Assembly: GCA_002081555.1 (NCBI GenBank)
Contig: KV920908.1
Location: 1-64,000 of the forward strand
DNA length: 64,000 nt
Source of the DNA: Protostelium mycophagum
Lineage: Eukaryota; Evosea; Variosea; Protosteliida; Protosteliaceae
Reading direction: 5' to 3'
Shown: positions 20,892 through 32,853 of the stretch, in pieces
Numbering within the stretch: position 1 is the stretch's first letter
Layout: each line of letters starts with the position of its first letter
The notes under the pieces: generated by a model
What the model was told of the DNA's origin: nothing
Seen by the model: the letters and a program-made list of their open reading frames with translations, nothing else
Databases searched by the model: none
Position numbers and translations under genes: made by a program

Positions 20892-23800
20892 TCAACTGTT
20901 TATTGTGGAATGAAGCTGCAAGAGCTGTCCTAGAGCGTGATTTATGATCATCTTCTGTTCTCTTCTGTACAATGTTGACAACTTCTTATTTCTATGTATC
21001 TGTGGAGAGGCCAAGATCGCGTCGTCCTGTTCCATTGTAGTTCCGTATCCCTCCAGCATTCCCTGAACGACAGTCATTTCCCGCCAAAATAACAATTCGA
21101 AATTCGAAATCTTCACCTCGAGGAGGCCGGTCAGCGTTTCAATCATCTGCGCCTCGTTGCGTTTCGATATAAAGTCGAGTTTTCCGGTAGTTTTCACGTC
21201 GAAAGAGGCCAGTTCTGATTTTGACATGACACACACTCTGACAGCAGAAAGCAGTTGGCTTGGCAACCTCCCCATCCTCAAGAAATGTGCCATGCCTATC
21301 CCGAATTTTCTGCGAAGATTCAGTACATTTTGGCGGGAAAATCTGTCCAAAACTCACTGTAGAATCTCTTCGCGTTTTTTTGTGGTTTGGTCGTTACCGA
21401 GATTGAGCTCAATACTTAACGTGTCGTCCCGGTTACCATGGACGACGAGTCCGTGTTCCAGGAACAATTGGTAATTCGGTTTTCCATTTGTGCCGTCCAA
21501 AATCTCAGAGTTCGCTGGGTAAGGGATTTGTGTTTGCATCTACATTTTATCAATCATTTTTCACGGTTATTACCGTGGATCGGCCACGTGAATTGACGTG
21601 TACGAAAGAAATCACCTTGACGGAGCCATCAGTTTTCTCCGTGACTTTTATGATGGAGGCGTATCTGTGCACTCTTGGCGGTATAGCGATGGGCAACATC
21701 ACCGTCTCCATCTTGCCGTTGTAGTCACGTGATACCACCCTGTACATTTTTGGCGGGAAATCTTGGCGGGAAAATGAATGGCTCACCTTGATTCGAACAA
21801 CACTTTACATAACAGATAATTTGACCAAGTGTGTATAGTCTCATCAAAAATCTTCCAATCCTTCAGCTGTTGGAAAAGATTTTGAGATTCTTGCTGATAT
21901 TCTGCCCTCATTTGCATGATCTACAACGAGTCACATCTTGAAGCGTTGTAGATGGATAGAATGGCGGGAAAACAGGATCTATTCAAAAAATACCTCTTCG
22001 TACAAAAATGTTCCGTCCAACTCTTCCATCTCTGTTTCCGAAAATAACAGCGGTGAATCCGTCAGTTGCGGTAACGCCTCACGTCAGTTAGCGTGACGAA
22101 TCTCGTGGTTTACCGTGAATGAATCACCTTGAAAAAAGCGGCCCAGGGGGATTTATTTCTGGCCTTTTTATCCATTAAAAAAATCATGATGACCTTTTCA
22201 TCACTCAAAGTCTTATACTATGAAAATCAGATTTTCCGAGGAAAATTGGTGAAGACTGCGTTAGTTACCGCGTCGTCTCACGTTAGTACTCACGTGTTTT
22301 TGCTCCAGTATGACGTCACCGGAAGGCCATTCTTTTTCGATGAATCCTCTCTTCAGGATATTCTCCGAAGAAATCACGGAATTTGGCGGGAAAGTGATTA
22401 CGTTGCAGCCCTCTGCGATGGGCTCTGTACAGATCAAAGTCCTCCGTTCACCCTGAGCATCATAAACATCACATCTACAACGTTGTAGATGAATAGAACT
22501 TACGGGGTTCTGTGCAAAAGTTACAGCGGGATGTAGAAGAGCGTTTTCCCTCAGCCATCTCTCATACGCTGCACCGGTCACTTCTTTCTTGGCTACAGAC
22601 CAAGGCACTTTGAAATTTCCTCTGAATTCTCGGAATCTACAACCAGTCATTTTTCGTTCGTTGTAGATGAGGTAGTCGTTGTAGACGGAAGAGATATGTC
22701 ATACCCTGGTGATGAGAACAATCTTCTGTTAAAATCGGCCAAGAGGTTGGGAAGTGCAGTCTCCAGAGCATGATGAAGTATTTCCTTTTGACCCAGTCTG
22801 CACACGATAGATAAATATTCAGGCTCTACAACGAGTCAATACTCTCTCAAGGTGTTTCATTGTTTTGAAACTCTATCAATTTCTGACCTGACAATGTTCC
22901 CGGCTCTTTGAGGAGGTTAAGGTCTTGCTCCATTGTGGTCTCAAAGTTATTCATCTTATTGACCAATAGTTTACGAAGTGTGGAACACATCAACCACTCA
23001 TTACGTGGTGATATGTATAAATTTCCTGGAACTTTCTCGACATCACTCTCTTCAGGGTCAAAGAAATATAACTGTTATGGTTTCAGTTGAATTTAAAATT
23101 TGAATTGTGCGATGAGCGGCTCAAAGCCATTTTGAAAAATGAAATGTTGTGACGCACCTCCACTTCGTTTGTTAGCGTGATGCGGAGCGCGTTAAGTAAC
23201 GCGGGCTCGAATGATTGTGCCCTTGTGATGTAATGCTCAAAACCGATCTTATGTGATGTCATCAGACGTAATTTCGCATCGTACAACGGGTCCTGAGAAT
23301 TACATCACGATTCGTCATCTACCGTCACGTGACCGTTCTATTCCAATGAAATACCTGTTGGGACATCCCCAGCTTGACGAAATAAGAGTCGGCAAAATTA
23401 TCCCGTAGCACAAAACCATAATTCAAGAGTAATTTTTCGTTTGATCTAGGTCCAAAATTATTATAGACTTGGTATCCTTTTGTCACCGGGGTGAATGTTT
23501 TCAAGATAAACCTATCAGATTGTACCTATTTATGGGTGAGTTTTTACCCGAATCAATTTTCCGACTCACGAATCGAAAATTCGAATCGGATTAAATGATC
23601 CGGTACGACCCGAAATTTCGGATCGGATCCGAATAAATTTTCCGAAACATCCGAAGAATTTTCCAGAAAGTAAATTTCAAGTAAATTTACCTCTGAGAAA
23701 TAAGAGACAGAGACGTTTGAAGAATGGTTCAGCATGTCAGATAGAGGCACTAGTGCAGCCTGTTGAACTCCGTCGATGATGACAGACAAAGCTCGAGACC

Positions 23801-24982
23801 AGAACAGTTGGTAAGCCCATGTGAATCTCTGTGAAAATTCAATAAGTGATTCTAAAAATAGAAACTTGTAGACGAGCCACGTTAAGCGCGGTGAGAATCT
23901 TGCCGTGACCGTGGCTATTTTTAGAAATATTTTTAATCTTCAAAACATTTTTTAAATTCTCTCATGACATCTCAAAAAATAGTAGAGATATCGCATCTGA
24001 TGACGTCATCACCCACCTTGAAAGTGAACAGCGATTTGTGAAATAGATTCGGAAATCTTTCAAACAGCTCCGGAAATAACAAATCGTAAGCCGTTTTCAA
24101 CTTGGTCAGTGTCTTCCTAGTAGCGTCTGGAAGATTTGTGCCCTTCAGCATGTCCAGTTCTGTTTCTGTGAAACTGATCGGGGTTGTGATTTGCTCGGGG
24201 AGTATCTACATCCAGTCAAATTTTTTCCTGCAAAGAGGCACAATAATAAAATAATTAAATTTTTTTAAATTGTTTTTGAAATGATTAAGCTTACGTTAAA
24301 ATTTAGTTTAAATTTTTTTGAATTTTATCAAATAAAAAAAGTTTTTGAAAAATAAAAAATCGACCTGAAAATATGGACTCCAAAAAGACGGGGGCGAAAC
24401 GGGCTCAGGAAGCCAACTGGTGTGGGTCCTTCCCTTTTCTTGGAGGATATAGACATACCAGAGCGCCCACTGTTGATCTTCTGCAGACATACCCGACTCT
24501 TCCAATAGAGGTTGTGCTGCGATGGCAGCCTATATAATGATTAATGAATTGCAAATGATTGAAGAAAAAAGGACAGAAAGACCTTAGATATGCGCACTGT
24601 TTGGTTCCAAATTAACATATTCATCGGCACTGAGCACATCTCTTCGTCTAAACACGCCATCAGTCATATCACCGTACAAAATCAAAGAGAATGCAGAGTG
24701 AATGTTGAAAACACAACTATGATTACCTGCAGCAAAGTCTGAAAGAGCTAAACCTCCTCTACCCTCTTTCTGGAATGTCACATACTTGATTTTATTGAAA
24801 TTGGCGCCATTCTGAACCGCCCATTTTAAAAAGACTTCGAACTCCGCATCATGCACCTCTGAAACAATGATTGATGGTTCTTCCTGCTTCTGTTTTTTTG
24901 ATCGTGGCTCATCTGTCACAAGTGATGTTTGATCGTTGATCTGAGAGTACACACTGGAGCCACGCAGCTCTCCCGCCATCAT
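20892..24982 (-). CDS. Double SET-domain (Rubisco LSMT/SETD3-like) protein; second SET unit degenerate
   Basis: Unit 1 exons are 24727..24982, 24583..24647, 24365..24529, 24017..24205, 23691..23828, 23355..23525, 23158..23292, 22893..23071 and 22705..22797. They read in phase through KWAVQNGANFNKIKYV, LVPLSDMLNHSSNVSVSYF and LLLNYGFVLRDNFADSYF, then the substrate-binding domain (SHKIGFEHYITRAQSFEP). The NH pair and catalytic YG-type Tyr are present. Unit 2 starts at 22636 and ends at 20892. It has the same order, but the NH block is not found and the YGF position reads EHGLVVHGN. A 68-bp intron (22637..22704) with a GTATGA donor and GGTTGTAG acceptor joins the units in frame. Alternatively they are two genes whose stop and start overlap as ATGA. 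By family, unit 1 is a protein Lys or His methyltransferase. Confidence 0.78.
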
Positions 24983-25556
24983 CAACTAATGATCAGACGA
25001 TATCGATACGATTGAGATCTTGGTCGTTGTAGTTTCAGAAAAAACGAGAAATCTGAATAAGTCAGATTTTCTCCCCTAGCAACACTTTGTTCTACGGAAG
25101 CTGCATTGAACCGTCATTCCAACTTATTTGGTGGACAGAAACACCATCGAGGTAGTGGGGCTCCAACGCCCTGGAACATCGCCGAGATTCTGTAAAACAT
25201 CCCCCATTGGTACATCGCCAGTCACTATCATACTAACTCGATGTCCTGAATGCCTATAGAATTTGAAGTGCAATCGGGCTGTGGACACCCTCTCTTACTA
25301 ATTTATTCTCTGATAACCGTGGGGAGCTTCTGACCTTACCTACAAAAAATAGCCGAAGGGATATTTTTTGATATTCCCTCCGGGTCCCTGTCTTCCAAAC
25401 ACTTCGGATATGCCAAATTGACGGGTGAATGCTCGTTGGCATTGTCCTGCCTTCGCATTCTTAGCGTGAAACTACGATAAACACACGGGCTTGGAAACAG
25501 CCGCCTCTTCCAGTGATCTTTCTTCATTTTTTGGCCGCTCAGACTCACACGGCAAC
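24983..25556. promoter_or_regulatory. Divergent intergenic region
   Basis: About 570 bp lie between the SET gene start and the EGF/membrane gene start, so both promoters are expected here. No exon is supported. Confidence 0.4.
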
Positions 25557-27134
25557 ATGTACCACCAACTGGCTTTTATACTCTGTATTATTTTTGCTGT
25601 TCACGGGCAGACAGTCTCCGAAACATCAACATCTGTCAATCAGACAGCTTTGAATGTGACCACCCCGCCGACTCAAGTCACCGACTGTCGTATCTTAAAG
25701 TAAGCTGGGTCAATTAGAGTACTTCTCTGACTGCTTCTAAGCCCTGATTGCAATGGGAATGGAGTGTGCCAGTTTGATGGAACATGTCGGTGTTTCAACG
25801 GGTGGGCTCTTTCTTTTCTTCTGGGTTCTGACTTTCAGCAGCTTCTTTGGTCTATCAAACGATAATAGAGGAGGAACCGGCGGCGATTGTCCTTTCAGTA
25901 TGTCTGATTTATTTCGAGTCGATCATTAACTCCATTAGATGTGGCCACTGTCCCCGGGGTCTATGATCAGTACATCCGCCCCCTCAAGATTTACCAAGGA
26001 GTCATCTACTGCCTCCTTGCTGCTCTCACCCTCTACCGACTCATTCTTCAATATTTCATGTCGGGAACCGAAAAGAATTTATCTGTACTTCTGGTGTGGT
26101 GGGTATTAACCCTGGTCCTCGTGCATGCCATACGTATGCATAAATGTGATGGTGTCGTCTGACATGCGCAGTGAGAATATTGCATTGTGTGGAATACTGG
26201 GGTATGCTTGGCTACATCAGTTATAAGGTGGTGGTGGTGACGTATGCATTCAGCGATCCCATGTTCCTTCTCATTTTTACGGCACTGCTTTTCCACTGGT
26301 AAGTGTCGATCTGCAATACCAAAACGTTCTCTAAAGACTCGCAGGGCAGAGTTATATTACAGCTCGATCAGAAAGATGAAGAGAGAGCAGATGCTTAAGA
26401 AGATCAAACCGGGGTACCAATCCAATCTCAGCATCGAAGAGGTGATGCTAAAGATGAATTTCATCTCGAGATTTCGCTTCGCGTACCTCGGTCTGGCCAT
26501 CCTCTCATTTGGTGTCTATATCGGACAGGTTAGTTGTAGATGGATAATCTCCAAACTCACTCCATCAGTGCGTTACACATCTCACTGGAAGAAGTCTTCA
26601 AGTTGTAGATGGGTACTTTGCCTTCTCTGCCATTTATTATATTGTTTTGTGGATTTTGTTTGGAACAGGCTATGTGATCTATGGGATCAGACTGATCCAG
26701 ATCATGCCAAACGGAGTCAGCAACCGCATCAAAGCTGTGAGTCACTCGATCATATCATCGACATGGACTGATGATTTCAGACAATGGCATTGATCGGGAT
26801 GTTTGCAATTTGCCAGATCACTTACAACTGCACATCTTACGCCATCTCATTCCAATCAAAAGGAATCGAGGCAATCAACGTGCGTATGATGAGACATGTT
26901 TGGACATTGCTGACTGAGATATAGGAAGCCTATGCTTGGGCTACTTTACACTGGATTGCCGCTTTCTGTGCGCTCAACATCTTCATGCCGATATGGGAAT
27001 GGAACAAATGGTTCAACCCAACACTCATCAGATCCCTCAAAAGCACCAGAACAGGCGACAGCTCAAATTCAAAAGGAAGGGGCAATTCGTCACAATCTGT
27101 TGACCTCGAGGTTAAGGTTACGCAGGAAGCTTGA
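25557..27134 (+). CDS. Multi-pass membrane protein with N-terminal EGF-like domain
   Basis: ATG 25557 opens a signal peptide (MYHQLAFILCIIFAVHG), then an Asn/Thr-rich ectodomain. Exon 2 (25742..25801) codes PDCNGNGVCQFDGTCRCFNG, an EGF-like core. Later exons carry about seven hydrophobic helices: VIYCLLAALTLYRLIL; VLLVWWVLTLVLV; FLLIFTALLF; YLGLAILSFGVYIG; FSAIYYIVLWILFGTG; ALIGMFAICQITY; LHWIAAFCALNIFMPIW. A Ser-rich cytosolic tail ends at TGA 27132..27134, which overlaps an AATAAA signal. The layout resembles a receptor with an adhesive N-terminus, but I recognise no named family. Exon joins are consistent in phase across 25700..27000. Confidence 0.8.
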
Positions 27135-27738
27135 ATAAATGATGTATTGTGAATGACATATGAAGTTGGTATTATGCCCTGGCTGCGGTTTTGTGTGTTT
27201 ATTTTCGGTTCTTCTGCAGTAAGACACATGGTCACAAGGTTCGACAATTCCTTACCGCAACCCGCGGTAACTGACGTGGAATTAACGTGCGGGCTGAGGG
27301 GGGTTAACGCCCGATTCCGGTGCCTTGATTGTCTGCAGACAGAAAAGCAGAATTTTCTCCTCCAAATAGATGACTGTTCCAATAACCCATAATTCAATAA
27401 TTCTCTATCAAAATATTATTGATATGATCATTACGTGCGTAATTGACAGCAGTGAAGAATGGACGGATTTCAAATCGACTCTGTAATTTGCAGAAGGATG
27501 TCCTCAACCGAGCTAATAATTCAATTTTGCTTTTGCCCTGTTCTTTTCACGATTTTGCTTTAGAAGCAATTTCCCTCCCATTTTGCGCTGCACTTGTGCC
27601 GAACACAACCTCATGTCTGTTGGTGAAAGAAGGACAAGCAGCTCCAAGGCAATACAATCAATTGGCCACCAAACACTTGTGACTTTCTTCTCGCCAAACA
27701 TCACCAAGACGCAACAACACCATCTTATAACTTATCGT
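27135..27738. other. Convergent intergenic region
   Basis: About 600 bp lie between two 3' ends. Near 27250 there is a CTTACCGCAACCCGCGGTAAC inverted-repeat word and then TTAACGTGCGGG, like words found in introns. No exon is supported. Confidence 0.45.
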
Positions 27739-30700
27739 TTATTTGAATCCCAGAAGCACTTTAAAATATTCAGACTCGAATCCCTCTGCAATTTCAAGCA
27801 CAGCCGAGCTCTTCTTTGTCTCATTTGCATAAACCTGTGCCTTCTCCATCGCGATCTTTTTCGATACCTGCACACGTCATGTCTCATTCGAATAAAACTG
27901 TTCATGGAACAAAATGGCGGGAAACTTACCTGGGGTGAATTCTTTCCCAACCACACAAAGAGGTCCGTCTCCACATCGAGCATGTAGCAGCTGTTGGGGT
28001 TAAGAGAAGAGGGTGTTATCTCTGCTCCCTCAGAGTGGACAGCCCAGTGGATGTTGTTTCCCTTGTTAATAAGCCTGTGAAATATTAGCGAATATTCATT
28101 GAAAACTGGTGGGAATCTACTGACTTGAAGAGCTTTCTCTCCTCGCGGAGTTCGTCATCGGTGACGTAATCTTCCTCGGGGTCCACTGGTGAGGGAAGAC
28201 ATCTTCCTCCCAGAGCGTCCCAGAACTCAAATTGCTCCTCGCCTTGTTCTACAACGCGTCAACGTGTATCCAAACGAAAATAAATTTGGTGAATTTTCAA
28301 TGAGATTTCGGATGTACATACCGAGTTGTTGAAGTTTGTTACGTCCTGATCTGTCTGAAGCGATTTTCCTTCCGACCTGGAGATTTTTCAGCGAAAATTC
28401 ACTGAAATTCCGCAGAAAACTCACATCGTTGGCCATTCTGCGGTTAGATGGGGATGCTTGTGATCCGTTCCATTGCCATAGTGAGTTTGGTGCAACTACA
28501 ATGCAGCACTCTCCGACATTGAGGCAAGGCTGTCCTCCCTATGTCTCGTCAATTTTCAGGCTTTCAGAAAAAAATCACCATCTCGGGCACGACACGCAGG
28601 AACTTTCTGCCCTTGACTCTGAGAACGCGAACTTCTGTGAATTTTCAGAGAAAATTCGAGGATAAATCGATGAGATTTCACCTTTCATTTCCCATGGCTC
28701 GGAGTAAGCCACCCAGTTTTCTGGGAATGAGGTGAGGAATTCCTTGGTTTCCAGTCCTTGGTGCTGCACAATTCTTAGTCACTCGTCACAATCAATTGTG
28801 CTCGTCCACAACCCGCTTTTCGCCCAAAGATCTGCAGTACAATCGCACAATTGTAGACATGAAATATCTCAAAGTCAGAAACACATCACACCAAAATAAA
28901 CAGATATGCCATTGTCTCGTTGTATACGTGAAGGTATGATGTCGTACCTGTTTTCGCAGAACCGCGGTCGGGTATTCGTTGGCTTTGAGACTTTCAGCCT
29001 TTTCGTACATGAGGTCGATCATCTCAGGGGGGGTTTTGTGTCCTGACCAAGAGTACAGAGTGAACTTTGTTTTGCCAGAGGATGGTTCGGTGGTTTTCTG
29101 CGAAATTTCAGTGAAACTTCAATCAGACGTGGCACTCACTCTGGCGATGACGTATCCGGAGTTACGGTCTAAAATACTAAAAATATCATTTTTCATCCAT
29201 CATTCTACAACGAGAATTTTTCCTGAAAAACTCACCCTGAGCGTTCTGGCGACAATTTCTGGAGCTTGTCTCCTCCCAGTTGATAAACTTCAGTGGAGAA
29301 TCCGCTGTTCTCCGAGACGGGTTGGTGTACAGCCTCCAATGAAGTCTGTTGCTTTGGTTTTCTCAGTGTTTCCGTCCATCTCAGTTTGAACACCTTTCGC
29401 GGGTCAGCTCTCAATCTGCGAATGCGTCACAGCATCTGCGAATTCACCTCGCTCTGCAATGACTTGACTGAGTCTTCGGAGGAGGTTGCAGCAACGGGTG
29501 CCTTGTCACTTCCCAAATTGCGAATGGATTCATTTCTTAACAACCTCCCGGAGCTCAACTGTGAACTGGCCATTAGAGAACGGGATGTGGATCCCACTCT
29601 TGGTCTGATCGTACCGGGTTGAACCTGCCATCTAGCCGTTATTGCCTCGGCTTGTTCTCCCTTGACACGTCAGACTGCGCGAATGCGTACGCATCCGCGA
29701 ATGTGCGACCGCATCTGCGAATCCTACCTTGCTCTCGGAGAGTTCTTCGTCGCTGGACTGAGGAGCGCAAGGCCCATAGGGGTAATTTCCGTTGGGATCT
29801 GCTGTGGGATGTTCGAAGAACTCGGGCTCCAAGACGGTCACATTCCCTTCTTGTGCTCCCTTCTCAAAGACAGCGCCGGCATTGTCCATAGAACGTCTGC
29901 GTGCGCGGACTGGCTCGGGTTCGACCTCTTCCTCCTCGCCTTCGCTCGTCTCCGAACCTGGGGAATATCAGCGAAATTTCAGGGGATTCAGGGGCTAGCT
30001 CACTGGATGATCTAACCGAGTCAGTAATTTGAAATGGATGAATCGACCGTTTGTACAGTTTCTGCGGTTTGAACTTTGTGATTTGGCGGGAGATATGGTT
30101 TCGTAAAAAGCCTCGAAACAACAACTTGTACGAAACAAAACTCACGTAGCAATGGGTGGAGATCTGTAGGCACTTTGCCCGGAGTTGTCTTTCTTCAATG
30201 CGGCGATGTCCACTTTGACGAATTCATCATCAGAAGATGACATTTGCGAGGAATCATCATCATCGCTAAAGTCCTCTTGGACGGGGGGAGGAGGGGGGGA
30301 GGGAAGGGGTTTGGGAGACACGTGGGGGGTGAAGCCGGTCTTGGGTCTCTACAACCCGGCATCAGTCTTCTGTCTCCACATCATGGCCAAGGCTCACCTC
30401 TGAGGTTCTAAAGTGGATGCGAACGTGTACACTGCCTTTGACGACTCTCTTCTTCTTTCCTGGTGCAAAGTCGACCCATCTCTCCAAGAGCTCATTGGCC
30501 AAGATGGCCTCTGTTGGTACTCTCGCCACACCAAGATGAAGATCTTTAGACAGACGCGCTAAAGACATCAGGAACTGAATGGTAATGGAAAGATCACCTT
30601 TCTTATAAAGAGTGAATTTTAGTTGGTGATCTGGTTTCACGGTGACGGATTCCCCTGCGACACATCAATCCATTTCCGAAAAAATGTGAACTCACATTCT

Positions 30701-30930
30701 AAGGTCTGATTCCATGCGGGAGGTGCGTCTTTATTTCTCTTCAGTACCTTTGTTCTCATGGTGCGACCGTGACCAACTCGGACATATATGCTGGGTGAAG
30801 AATCATCATCAGGCCACACAGATTCTGCCTCTATAACTGTGACTGAGAGAACTCCTCTCATTGCCATGTTATATATCTGAAGATTCTCTGTATGCTCAGG
30901 TAATACAGCACGAAATCGAGTTCCCTGCAT
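27739..30930 (-). CDS. C2 domain plus three gelsolin-like repeats, actin-regulatory protein
   Basis: It starts at ATG 30930; upstream frame is stopped, so a 5' UTR exon probably precedes. The C2 domain reads MRGVLSVTVIEAESVWPD, SIYVRVGHGRTMRTKVLK, then VKPDHQLKFTLYKKG. A Pro-rich and acidic linker follows (FSDDDDSSQMSSSDDEF; TSEGEEEEVEPEPV). Then come gelsolin-type repeats: VYQLGGDKLQKLSPERSG with SGYVIARKT and FTLYSWSGHKTPPEM; RIVQHQGLETKEFLTSF with LNVGECCIVVAPNSLWQWNG; and NSCYMLDVETDLFVWLGKNS. The last exon (27739..27867) ends at TAA. By family the gelsolin repeats bind actin and the C2 domain binds membrane lipid or calcium. About 14 introns are seen, several made of shared words. Confidence 0.85.
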
Positions 30931-31094
30931 GATGATCTGGAGAAGTTTAGAGGGTGTTTGTCGATACAAGCTAACTCTTGTGATCCTTACCGCTAGCCGT
31001 TGAGTCTGAAAAAATGAAAGCTTCTGATCTTGCCGAGATCACCATGGTAACAGTTTCAGCAAAAAAGAACCCAAAAAAGGTGAATCCGTATTTT

Positions 31095-32532
31095 TATTGG
31101 ACCTTGGGCTCTTCTCTGGCTTCTTTGTGATCGTGGACAAGGAGGTCCACAACTTTCTGGACTGCGAATTCTCCAGGTGCGTGTGCGTTCGACAGAAACG
31201 GGATGGTTGCTTTCCTGATGATAAAATCGTGAGAAAACTGTCAGATATGTCAGTGAAGTGTCAAGTGAACAGCAGACTCACGTGACCACTGAACTGGAGG
31301 TCGACCCGCCGCCAATGCAGAGAATTCAAGTTGAAAATCATTTTAGGGGAATATTCAATATCGTGGTTGGGGTCGAAGCATAACCTCACGTCAGGGTCGA
31401 CGTAATCGTCCTTGTGCTTCTTCTCTGTGATGGCTTCCAGAGGTGAATATCCCGCCTGAATTCAAATTCAATTTTTGAAAATAGTCCAACACCAACCTCC
31501 ACTTTCTGGTCCAAATATTCTCTCTGTACAAGATGCTTGGGAAACCCAGAGTGTCCCACAACTTTGTGCCCTGGTTCGTGCCGTCTACAAATGTCACTCT
31601 GCAGGTATATACAAAGATACTCACGCTTGGACATACGGGTTGTGGGAAGAGATAGACGCCGAGCAGAAGGGAACCACGATGTCTCCGTGAATGATCGCAA
31701 AGAGGGTTCTGTGTCTGAATTTCGAAATGCACTTCATGTATTCTCCTTCTGCTGGATTTCAGCGAGATTCGATGGATGAATATGGCGGAAACCTGGGTCA
31801 GACATCTGCATCAAGAGGGGGGTATCCGACGGTGGGTCATGATCTTCCATCACCAATTGAGTCACTGTGACGTCATCATCCATCACATTCCTCCAAACTC
31901 ACTCGTTCGACCCCTGTACCAAAGACGGGCAGAGAAGTCCAGGATTGTGTTGAAGAATCCTGGTGGTCTCCTTACGCCAAGGTGAGGCGAAGTCAAGCTC
32001 ATATAGGACTAAAATTTATAAATTTTTCTTCAACGACCGAGCATCACAAGTGACGCAAAACAAATCACTCGCATGTACAAATTATCAATTCTAGATAGAT
32101 ATTCTCACCACCAGTTCGATCCTTTCCCACAACTCTTTTTTTTGTTTCAGATGAAAGAGGCAGTTCCTGGCGATCAACCCTCCTAGAGAGTGTCCGATCA
32201 GCGAAAGTCTAAATTTCACTTCTTTCTTTTGGTACTCCAGCACTTCCACGATCTGGTGAACGTCAGGCCATGTCAGGGAGGGGTGATCACCTCAGCTGCG
32301 AAACGCTGTCCGCATGCATCGATCCCATCTGTGGTCTTACCGTGATTGTCTGTTGCGTTGATCTGGAGAATCAAGGATAATCGTGATGATAGATGACAAT
32401 CATGAATCGCCTTCAGGATACAATCAGATCAAAAAGATCTAGTTTCCTCAGTTCGCCTTCTATATAATGCATGTCTCTTTCTGTATTGCCAGTTGGGGCA
32501 TCGATTCCGTGAGTCAGTGCCACCACGTCCAT
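31095..32532 (-). CDS. DUF676-type alpha/beta hydrolase (putative lipase/serine esterase)
   Basis: It starts at ATG 32532 (MDVVALTHGIDAPTGNTERD), where THGI is the oxyanion-side strand of the fold. The nucleophile elbow is SLIGHSLGGLIARNCL. Next come ASPHLGVRRPPGFFNT, then RTLFAIIHGDIVVPFCSAS with the Asp region, and LNSLHWRRVDLQFSGH-RKATIPFL holding the likely catalytic His near the end. TAA at 31095..31097 is followed by AATAAAAA. About 7 or 8 introns break it. By family these are lipid or acyl ester hydrolases. The exons around 31386..31700 have some frame ambiguity. Confidence 0.82.
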
Positions 32533-32853
32533 CCACGTTTGTGGACCGTCATTTTTTATGTTACAAGTGGTCATGTTGTTGTTCTCGCTGTCGGCTTTGT
32601 CACCATGCTGGGGAACGCGGAATCTCCCTCTACAATCACAAATCGAGTTTTGCGATCTACACTAGCCGAATATTCATCTTTATTCCCCTTCCAGTTCGCG
32701 AAAACAAAAAGTCAATCCAGGCAAACAAGGTACTCCTTGGTGTGATACGAGCCCGCTGACCGGTAATGCCTGTGATCCTCTAAATGACACGCCAACACCA
32801 CGAGACACAAATACATCCCGATTCTATTCTTTTATTGCTAAAGATTTTGATCC
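32533..32853. other. Intergenic, no gene recognised
   Basis: The stretch lies between the 3' end of the VDAC gene and the start of the DUF676 gene, both on minus. The DUF676 promoter probably sits here. Plus-strand frames here are antisense shadows. Confidence 0.4.

Noticed and set aside
22640-22660. ATGA stop-start overlap between two SET genes
   Set aside because: Kept only as the second choice. The overlapped stretch has intron words and phase-correct splice sites, so one fused gene is more likely.
31391-31779. Overlapping long frames on both strands near the DUF676 gene
   Set aside because: They are shadows. Only the frame with RTLFAIIHGDIVVPF fits the hydrolase family.
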